Shown in pieces: positions 1-8,485 of a stretch of DNA of 21,045 nucleotides. The stretch spans positions 1-21,045 of the forward strand of contig JABYQU010000099.1 of NCBI GenBank assembly GCA_022264855.1, read 5' to 3'. Source of the DNA: Lenzites betulinus (lineage: Eukaryota > Basidiomycota > Agaricomycetes > Polyporales > Polyporaceae). The first letter of the stretch is position 1. The number at the start of each line of letters is the position of its first letter. The notes under the pieces were generated by a model. That model was given only the letters and a program-made list of their open reading frames with translations. It did not search any database and was not told the DNA's origin. A program made the position numbers and the translations under genes.

Positions 1-18
1 ACTAGTAGCGCTACTAGT
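1..18. repeat. 18-bp perfect palindrome
   Basis: The first 18 bases read the same on both strands: ACTAGTAGC followed by its reverse complement GCTACTAGT, with no spacer. It sits exactly at the window edge, so it cannot be seen whether the inverted repeat extends further left. No function can be assigned from the sequence. Confidence 0.6.
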
Positions 19-1089
19 ACTCTCACTCACTTGGCACTCACTCGTCTTCGATCCCTCATACGACGAGCAGGGGCACTTCGCTATCGGACTGTCTTTTCAC
101 TGCGGTTTCCATTCAAGCTCACTCTTAACTGTACTGGCGCATGCCCCCTAGGCTGAATATTCAATCGGCGGTGGGCCCGCGCGGCCGGTTCTCTGAGCAT
201 TGCGCAAGAGAATGGGGCTGCAATAGAGTCTCGTTTGTCATGGCGGCTTTCGACGGTTCGTTGAATGTGATATGAATTTGCGCTCCTCGTTCCAATGGTA
301 GCAGTGCCCTCTTCAGTGTTCACCGGTCTAACGGCGGAAGCTCCGCCGCTGCGCATCCCGCGGCCATTTTTGATGTCTTTAGTTCATTTCTTCTACCTCC
401 GTACACCCAAGGGCCCAACGGCTGGGTGCCTCATTCGAAGAGCTCGAGTACATCCTTGACAACGACTTCTTAGAGCACGCCTCCTGCACAGCTAGTTAGG
501 GTGATGCTCAGAATGTGAGTTCACCTCTTGCATTTCTTTTCTCCTCTGCGCTCAACTCAGCAAGTTGAGGACGCGCCACCCTGCATGCGCTCATACGAGA
601 TCATCCGTACCGAATACGACCACTCTCACGTCTCGACGCTTGCCATCATCAATCAAGGTCCTATCCAAGTTAATATTATCTTAGCCACGCAGCTTCATTC
701 TCAATCTTTGTGGCAGTGATAAGACCTCCTACAACAGTCTGCATATCGCCATCAGCCCTGCATTTTGAAGCCCTATTTTGAGGACCGCCAGCGCTGGCAC
801 ACACTGGCCTATGCACTGTAAGACCGGCGAGCATGCGGCAAGTGGCGACATATGATGGGCGGGCGTTTCGAGACTGCACAGGCAAGCAAAGAATATAACG
901 TCAAGACTCGAACTCCGCGGATTATCCGTTCTTCAGCATGGTCCAGGTGCTCCCACGATGCTCCCCCCCTATAGACCCTGCACGAGTCTCAGATTGAGCT
1001 CATACGGTATGGATTTGCCTGAACGGTACCGCTCTACATGAGCTTAAGGAGTGTCGGTCGCCTGCGCTGCGCCCGCTCTGACTGCGACC
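19..1089. other. gene-poor stretch upstream of the MFS gene
   Basis: No convincing gene is seen. One intron-like segment (515-560: GTGAGT donor, pyrimidine-rich middle, CTCAACTCAG acceptor) is followed by a short open stretch at about 561-660. This could be an exon of a decayed or unrecognised gene, but no family is recognisable and the preceding frame has stops. The last 150 bases should hold the MFS promoter; only a weak TATA-like CTATAG near 970 is visible, about 120 bases before the ATG. Confidence 0.4.
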
Positions 1090-3555
1090 ATGTCCTCCCC
1101 CCAGGCCAAAACGCTCACCCCCGATCCTACTGTACATATTTCGACAGGCTCAAACAAGCGAGGGTGGCGCTTCTGGATCATTTTCCTAGCCCTGTGCGCC
1201 TCGCTCTTCTTGACCGCACTCGACCTGGTGAGTCGCATCTTACTCTCAACGCCACTATGCATAGAAATGCTTACATGAAATGGCTTTGCGCAGGCCTCCG
1301 TGGGCACCGCGCTCCCATCCATTATCCATGACCTCAACGGCACGGATTCGTTTGTTTGGGTGTCTTCGGCATACACCCTATCGTGTACAGCTGTCCTTCC
1401 GATAAGCGGTCGACTGGCCGACCTGTTCGGGCGTCAGATCATCCTGCTGCTTGCGATCGTCCTCTTCGGTGCGGGTTCTGCAGTGACCGGCGCGGCATCC
1501 TCCATGAATATGGTCATAGTCGGTCGCAGTACGTCTTCCTTTACCTTTGCATTTTTTCTTTTATCAATTCTTTATGGCGCGTGTAGCTATTCAGGGTACC
1601 GGCTCAGGAGCGATACAGGTTTTAGTAGCGATCATCACGGCCGATTTAGTGCCCTTGAAAGAGAGGGGATTCTTCCAGGCTTTGACCGGAGCGTGAGCCT
1701 CATCACCTGCAATTCTCTTCGCCCATTCTGACCTCGTACTTCAATAGAACATTCAGTTTTGCGTCAGCAGCGGGTCCCTTTATAGGTGGTGCTATCGCTC
1801 AGCACACCACATGGCGATGGTAAATCCAGTCTCTGTGTTCGCCAGCCTACTTATCTGACACGACCGACGTACTTTCGTAGGTTATTCTGTATGCTCCTAG
1901 GGGATGTCGAGGTCACACATCACAGCTAACGAAAACTTAGACATCAACCTACCCCTGTGCGGCATTTCATTCGGGATCGTGCTTTTCTTCCTACAGTTGC
2001 GCAAGCCGCGAGTGGAGAGCTATGGTGCCGCATTTTTTGCAATGGACTGGATGTACGAGAGATCACGCTCCTCGCGCGAACAAAGACTCCAACTAACTTT
2101 GCCCATCGTAGCGGGAATATCATAATCATCGGGAGCGCCACCTCATGCATAATTGCGCTGACATGGGCCGGGGTTAAATATCCCTGGTCCTCAGTGCAGA
2201 TAATCGCGCCGCTCACGATCGGTCTTGTCGGACTCCCTGTTGCACTGCTATATGATGCACATGTAGCATCTCATCCAGTGGTAAGGATCAGGATATATGA
2301 TTAAATGCCCATATGGCTAACCGCTGCTGGTAGATCCCCACAGCCATAATCAAGGATCGAACAAGCATTGCAGGGTAAGGCATACTTGCAAGTATACGCC
2401 GCGTATCACTGACGCCACAATACGGACCTTGCAGATATGTCGGCTCGTTTTTCCACGGACTCGTGGTGAGAAGCGTGACTTGTACGTTGCCCCTACCATC
2501 GACTCCAGGTGTCAACTAACGGTTTTAACAGTCTATCTGTGAGCCCTCCCCCGCGCACACTTTGCTTGTGGATCGAAGCTGAGCGCTTCACTCGACTGAC
2601 AGTCCCGCCTACTTCCAGTCTGCGAAGCTGGCGCCCCCGCTCTTGTCCGGATTGTACATCATACCCTCGGCCCTCGCGATCTCACCTTCCGCTATCGTCC
2701 AGGGTGTGATCATAAGCAAGACGGGCAAGTATCGCCTGATTGTGCGTTCAAGTTACTTTTCAATAGCTTATCCTGCTCACACGGACGAGCAGAATCTCGT
2801 AGGATGGTCCGCCATCCTCATCGGCGTCGGACTGCTCAGCCTCCTCGACGAGCACACGTCCGTCGCGGTCACAATCCCCATACAGGTCGTCGCCGCCACA
2901 GGTTTCGGGTTCCTGTACGCGACCACCTTCACTGTCATGGCCCCATTGGACCCAGTCCACAACGCCGCCGCGCTCTCCTTCCTGCTCTTCGTGCGCACCA
3001 TCTCATCGGTGAGCACCATGCTTCCCCCCACCTGCCCCCTCGCGGCGCGCTGACGCTGACGCGCACTGCCAGGCATTCGCGGTCGCGCTCTCCGCGACTA
3101 TCGTGCAGAACCAGCTCCTCCAGCGCCTCCCGGCGGCGTTTCTCGCGACGATCCCGCCCGGGCACGACATCACGTACAGTGCGATCCCCGCGATCGGCGC
3201 GCTGGCGCAGCCACTGCAGGACGAGGTGCGCGCCGCGTTCGGCGCGAGCTTCCACCGCGTCTGGCAGGTCCTGTTGGGGTTCGCCGGCGCGGGGCTTCTG
3301 AGCGTCGCGCTGCAGAAGCACATCGCGCTACACTCGAAGATGGACGACCGGTGGGGGCTGGCGGAGAAGGACGGTGGCGTGCAGGTGGATGCGGAGTCTG
3401 CGTCTGTGGAGAAGGTACGGGAGACGAAGGTGCTGGGCGGCAGCCGTGTTGATGTTGCGGTGTTTCCAACCAAGCGGGAATGTGGAGCGGAGCCGCTGAC
3501 TCTGAGTGCGCCTGCTGGGGTAGAGGGTCCCGCACAGAGCAGTACAGCAGGTTAA
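1090..3555 (+). CDS. MFS transporter, DHA2-type (14-TM drug:H+ antiporter-like), 13 exons
   Basis: Exons: 1090-1227, 1294-1528, 1587-1692, 1757-1819, 1881-1888, 1941-2052, 2112-2280, 2334-2374, 2435-2481, 2532-2538, 2603-2741, 2793-3008, 3073-3555. The spliced CDS is 1764 nt, 587 aa. Family landmarks appear in order: LDLASVGTALP (residues 44-54), SSAYTLSCTAVLP, motif A GRLADLFGRQ (85-94), GRTIQGTGSGAI across intron 2, WRWLFYINLPLCG across introns 4 and 5, ALTWAGVKYPWSS, RTSIAGYVGSFFHG, YLPAYFQSAK, and MDDRWGL in the C-terminal tail. This is the pattern of fungal DHA2 plasma-membrane or vacuolar exporters; the substrate cannot be told. The start is the first ATG in frame with the first membrane helix; upstream in-frame codons offer only GTG. 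Two exons are only 8 and 7 nt, and intron 11 (2742-2792) is 51 nt with no stop, so it can be read through. No biosynthetic genes lie beside it. Confidence 0.9.
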
Positions 3556-4190
3556 TGAAGCTATGTCATCACTGGTGCGCTGTTACCATATTTCGCGTTG
3601 ACTAATTCAGAAAAGGCTCAAGAGCAGGTACACGATACATTCGAATAAATTCATGGCATACTCCGCGCTACCCACCGCGTATCCCCCTGAATGATGGCTT
3701 CTACTCTGTATTTTTCACAAACCGGAACGCAGGCGAGTTCCGGCTTGCGTGTGAGAGGTGAGTACGTACTTGAGTATTCGTCCATGTGGTTTTCCATCGC
3801 ACGAATGCTTCTGCTAGTTGTTCCGGCTGCTTCTGCTCCTGCTTTTAGCACGGCGGGCGCCTACCTGGGCGTTCCGCACACCACGCAGCAGGATGGGATT
3901 CTCTCATGCCAATGTCACGTCGGAGGTTTCTTTGGTATTGCGCCGCGCCTGGTTGGGCTTGATGCATTATGAATGCGGGTGAGCACCTGCCCGACTGACG
4001 GACGGCAGGCCGAGAGATCAGTCCGACGGTGAGTATATATGCCTGCTCATACCGCGTGCCTCGTGCGCTCGGGTGCCTTCTGACTCCTCCCACTCGTCCT
4101 CCTTCCTCCCCGCCTCTCGACCCTCCGCCGTCCCGTCGTACACGTCCTCCCTTCGAGTTCATACCCGATCTCAGAAAACGACACGACAAG
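3556..4190. other. spacer between the MFS and phosphatase-fold genes
   Basis: This holds the 3' flank of the MFS gene and the promoter and leader of the next gene. No coding exon is supported. The last 100 bases before the ATG at 4191 are strongly pyrimidine-rich on the plus strand (about 4080-4170), a common feature of fungal promoters and leaders. Confidence 0.5.
4034..4040 (+). promoter_or_regulatory. TATA box of the phosphatase-fold gene
   Basis: The sequence TATATAT lies about 150 bases before the start codon at 4191 and is followed by a CT-rich stretch. Spacing and context fit a TATA element with transcription beginning around 4065-4075. This is inferred from position only. Confidence 0.5.
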
Positions 4191-6255
4191 ATGTCTGCGG
4201 ATAACAGCACGGTCCTCGGTGTGGTCATGTTCGCCCGCCACGGCGATCGGGAGGGGTTCTACCAGGACCCGGTGACCTACACGGCGTCCGCTACTGCGAT
4301 CACTCCTTTGGGCGAGGTCAGTGGATTAATTGCTGTTGTGTTGAGCAAGAGCGAGGAGGGCGGGTGCAGTCAGGGTGCAGTACAACAGTTCGGCGTTATC
4401 GAGTCGCTCGTCGTGTCTCTTTTTAATTTTGTCGTGAGATAACCCAAGGACGACTAGATAGACGCCCATGATGCAGCCACCATCATAGTGGTATTAGTAC
4501 TAAGTTACGGGGGGAGTCTACGCATCCTGTCTTGTCTACTTCACATCCCTGTCCAACATGGAGCCAACTACTAACCGTTTATTACCCTCCAGCAACAAGA
4601 GTTCCAGCTCGGCTCTTTCGTTCGCGACCAGTACACCGCAACGAACTCGTCGACATACATCAACGGCATCGCGCCCTCGGATGCCCTCTTCCAGATGAAC
4701 CAGGTCATCGTGCGCGCGGACGCAGGCGGCGAGGGCGGCGTGATCTTCGACAGCGCGGTCGCCCTCACCCAGGGCTTGTGGCCGGCTACCCCGAAGGCGA
4801 TCACGCAGCTCGCGAACGGGACGACCGTGACGAGCCCGCTTGGCGGGTACCAGTACATTCCGAGTGAGTGGGTTCGGTGCGTGGAGGGGAGTTCAAGAGG
4901 GTGCTAACAGTGTTCATGGTGTCCAGTTGAGTCTGTGGAGCCGAATGAGGATGTGTCGCTGGAAGGCTTCACTTCGTGCACCGTAAGTGTTGTACCTCAA
5001 GTGTACCGGGAGGACACCATTCTGACAAATTTGGCGCGTAGGCCTTCGACAACCATACATCGGCGTTCTACGCTTCGGCTGCTTTCCAAGCCAAGCAGCA
5101 GCAGGTGGCCCAGTTCTTGACTGATCTGACGCCTTACATGGATGGCCGACCGGTCACCCTGGAGAACATGGTAAGCAACGTTCACATGTCAACAGCCCCG
5201 TGCGAGCGATTACTGACAGTTCCATTCGATGTTTAGTGGAACGTGCGAACACACTCTTTCTATTCATCTGGCTGCAATGATTTTGAATACGGCTGTCACA
5301 GATCTTCGACTACATGAACGTGCAGTCGATCCACAACGCCACCTTCGCGGACGCCCTGCCGAAGGGGTACCTGGAGCAGGCGCGCGACCTCGCGAACTGG
5401 CACGAGTACAATGTGTTCAGCGACACCTCCGTGACCGGGATCGGAAACAGTGAGCAGTGACCGTGCCCGTGCTCCCGACGCGCAGCTCACACGTTCTCGA
5501 CAGTCGCGTTCCGCACAATGCTGCCGTCGGTGATCACCGCCGTCCAGCGCATCGCAAACGCATCCGACCCACTGAAGCTGCACTACTCGGCCATCGCATA
5601 CAAGCCGTTCTTAAGCTTGTTCAACATGACCGGCGTCGTATCCGACGGCGCCCTGCCCCCCGCCATCGGTACGCTCCCGTTACCTGACACCTGTAGCCCG
5701 CTCACCTAGGCGATTAGTAAACTACGCCGCGGCGGTCGTGCTCGAAGTGCGCCAGACGGGCTCCGCCGAGCCCGTGCTCCGTTTCAAGTTCAAGAACGGC
5801 ACTGACGACGCTGGGTTCACGCCCTACCCGATGAGCATTTCCGGTGCGACCGCGGCACAGGACGTGCCGATCTCGACGTTCGTGAATGCATTCCAGTCCG
5901 CGTCGGTGAACACCACGCTCGATTGGTGCCACGTGTGCGGACAGACGCAGGCACGCGGGTGTGCGGCGCTGCTCGCGGCGCCGGCGACGACGCAGTTTGT
6001 CGCGCAGCACGACAGGATATCTCCAGTAGGCGCGGGGTTCTTGGGTGCGGGTTTGACGGTTGCAGTCGTCGGCTTGGCTGCGGCGGTCTTGGTGTTCCTG
6101 GGGCTTTTGACGCTTGGAAGGGCGTCGGCTGCGCCGAAGAAGGGACGGGGCGAGCATGTTCACTCTTCGGTGAGCGCGCATCAAATATATTGATAATGCA
6201 CATCGCTGATGTTCCATACTCGCAGACCAATTCCCTGACCAAGGAGTCGGCTTGA
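4191..6255 (+). CDS. histidine acid phosphatase-fold membrane protein, 9 exons
   Basis: Exons: 4191-4316, 4593-4863, 4927-4982, 5042-5170, 5237-5242, 5302-5449, 5504-5668, 5718-6169, 6226-6255; 1383 nt, 460 aa. The phosphate-pocket motif RHGDR is at residues 16-20, followed by GFYQDP and TPLGEQQEFQLGS, typical of the histidine phosphatase clan 2 (often annotated phosphoglycerate mutase-like in mushrooms). Where acid phosphatases carry the HD proton-donor motif, this protein reads YSAIAYKPF (273-281), with no His-Asp. Cysteines cluster in WCHVCGQ and RGC (370-382). One hydrophobic helix (about 405-431) precedes a short basic tail. There are about eight N-x-S/T sequons but no N-terminal signal peptide: RHG begins 16 residues in, and no in-frame ATG lies upstream. 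Intron 1 is 276 nt, long for this genome; exon 5 is 6 nt (Trp-Asn). Substrate is unknown; an inactive or altered enzyme is possible. Confidence 0.88.
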
Positions 6256-6606
6256 AAACTCTCCAAGTTTACGCTGTGATGTTCATGATGGTAATGACGC
6301 GTTGTATGAGGTGTTGTTTGAGGTGTTGTTTTTGGATCAGCCCCTGAGTATATGTGTACGTCTTGCGATCCCGACTGTATGACTACTGGAGGGAATGTAT
6401 CGTTCTTGGTGGACCTATCCCATGTCGTTCGCGTCTCAGCGCGTCGCGTCGCGTGTATAGCGCGTGACAATACGGTCATGTGCCCAACGGTCACGCGTAA
6501 GCCACGTGGGTGTGGCTAGGAAATGCGGAAGCGTGAGGGTCGACTTGCAGCCGCCCTTCACTCGAGTCTTCATCTTGACTATCAACCACCATCATCTCCG
6601 TCCGAC
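6256..6606. other. spacer upstream of the Iwr1 gene
   Basis: This contains the 3' flank of the phosphatase-fold gene and the Iwr1 promoter. A TATA-like GTATAG lies near 6454, about 150 bases before the Iwr1 start. An in-frame ATG at 6523 would add 28 residues to Iwr1. Nothing else is recognisable. Confidence 0.4.
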
Positions 6607-8027
6607 ATGGACGTCGACCCGCCCAGCCCCCTTCAGCAGCAGCAGCCATACGCTATCTTGCGTATCAAGCGCAAACGCAATGAGGAGCCTTTGGACGCGC
6701 TCGGTGAGCTCCCAGGATGGCGAGCCGCATACTCCCCTGTAGCTCATGCAAGTTTGGTGCACTGTCAGTGGTAGACTCTGCGCCGCGAAGGAAGCGGTCA
6801 AGAGGCGGTTTGAACATATTCCAGTACGCGGGCACGGTGGAGCAAGCGGCCTGGAACGACGAGCAGCAGAAGAAGGCTCTCGAGGTGTGTACCCCCTGCA
6901 TCTGGCACGCCCCACCCTCTGACCGGGCACATCCGTTGCAGAAACGGATTGCGGGCCTTGCACGGGAGTCTGTCCAGAAGAAACCCGAAGAAGCGGCGGG
7001 TGCACCTGCACCTACTGCGGTACCTGTACCCAAATCAACTCCAGGCCCTGCAGCCGCCCCAGCATCCCCTGTGAAGTCCAAGCCGACACATGCGCACCCA
7101 GCCATGCGTCCACACCACGCGACACCCAGAAAAACGTACACGATTGTTCCTCAGGAGGAGGCCGTCGACCCGCGTGCGCCAAAGCAGAACGCCACCGCAC
7201 CGTGAGTTATAATATCTTCCTCGCAGGTATGGCTTTATCTCCAACGGAACTACGGCCAATAGTCCGAAGGTATTCTCTTCGAAGGAGGTGGAAGAAATGA
7301 AGCGTAGGACCGCATTCAAGACGTATGATGCCGTACCGTCGTCATCATCAGGGAATATCGCAGCGGTCAGCGACACTGACAAGGAGATCGAGAAGTTTCT
7401 CCCGCTCCTTAAAGACTACCTGAACGGTATGTACCTACACAAAATGCATCCGACGCACCACGCTCAATAATGTCGTGGAAGTGAGTGACCTTGCGCCGCC
7501 CTCGGCGCCCGCAGAGGGGAACGACGACAGCATGGACGAAGACTATGTCTATGATGTGTTTTATCATCGTCCGACAACGTTCCAGGAGTTGTACGAGCCG
7601 GGCACCGGCTCGAATATTGCAAAACTGTGCGTTATACCGTGCATACGTTCCTTCCCGGGACTCACATTTATTTCATTAGCACTGGGTTGCCCCCTGAGTT
7701 GAGCGGTCTGTCGGGGGAGGATGAATCTGATGAGGAATATGATGATGAAGATGATGAGGACTCTAATGGTACAGTCGCCCATCGGAACACCCGCGTTCAG
7801 CTGCTAATAAGCACTCAGCGGAGGACTGGTACACCAATGACTACCCCGAGGAAGAAGATCCGGAGAGCGAAGATGATCTGAGCGGTACGCAGCCAAAATT
7901 CACATTCTCAAGACATATATGCTCATAGTGATTCACAGACGAATTCCACGAGAATTCAGATGCTGAGGACGTCATGCATGACGGGGAGCGGGACATGGGG
8001 GCGTACCGGAACGTGATGACTCTCTAG
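6607..8027 (+). CDS. IWR1: Iwr1/SLC7A6OS-like RNA polymerase II nuclear import factor, 8 exons
   Basis: Exons: 6607-6703, 6769-6884, 6942-7201, 7263-7426, 7515-7626, 7680-7768, 7819-7884, 7939-8027; 993 nt, 330 aa. Iwr1 binds assembled RNA polymerase II in the cytoplasm and brings it into the nucleus through importin-alpha. The N-terminus has the family block YAILRIKRKRNEEPLDAL (15-32) followed by PRRKRSR (38-44), together a bipartite nuclear localisation signal. The C-terminal Iwr1 core is DEDYVYDVFY (220-229), then acidic stretches and EDWYTNDYPEEE (281-292). The middle (Pro/Ala-rich, exon 3) is variable. The start at 6607 has a better context (CCGACATGG) than the in-frame ATG at 6523. Intron 3 uses the acceptor at 7262, because the nearer AG at 7226 would leave only 25 nt. 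Intron 4 could instead end at 7481, adding 11 residues. Confidence 0.88.
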
Positions 8028-8485
8028 ACTCTAGCTTCGCACATCGTAAGCAATCGGACGGACTTTTGGAATAGGTAGGTTCAAGCAACGTACGTAGACA
8101 CCTCACGCAATACAATCTCCCCTGTGCATTGTTGATGTATAGCACGTCAACGGGCGCTAGTTCAAGGTGAGTGAAAATGGGGAGCATATATTGGGACAGG
8201 CATAGGAGCATAAAGGCTATGTACGGAGCAAAGACATAGGGATCAAACTACTAGGTAAGTGCGTACGGAGCGAGCTCTATATCTACATCATGGTACATCG
8301 GAGTTGGGAGCGTGTGGCTACTGACCAGTAACGTACAAAAGTATGCGCAGGATCAATTATATTTACAGTATTCGTTTTCGAGAGCAACATGCGGGGACCT
8401 GATAACTTGTCCAAGAAGCATGCGTATAGTCCTTTGGGTATGATGATGATGAGTCGTGAAGTGCGGCAGAAATGGTCGGCAGTGT
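8028..8485. other. convergent 3' spacer
   Basis: Iwr1 (+) and the next gene (-) converge here, so this interval holds both 3' untranslated regions and terminators. No coding signal, RNA gene or repeat is recognisable. Confidence 0.4.

Noticed and set aside
1300..1731. 143-codon open frame as a separate gene
   Set aside because: It is MFS exon 2 read through intron 2 into another frame; the spliced model restores the conserved GRTIQGTGSG motif.
2804..3301. 165-codon Arg-rich plus-strand frame
   Set aside because: Out-of-frame shadow of MFS exons 12 and 13 caused by high GC; low-complexity composition.
5714..6494. Long minus-strand frames (167 and 225 codons) opposite the phosphatase-fold gene
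   Set aside because: Antisense shadows of exon 8; no motifs, Arg/Pro/Ser-rich composition.
7202..7226. 25-nt intron in Iwr1 (GTGAGT to TCGCAG)
   Set aside because: Too short for spliceosomal removal; the AG at 7262 gives a 61-nt intron in the same frame.
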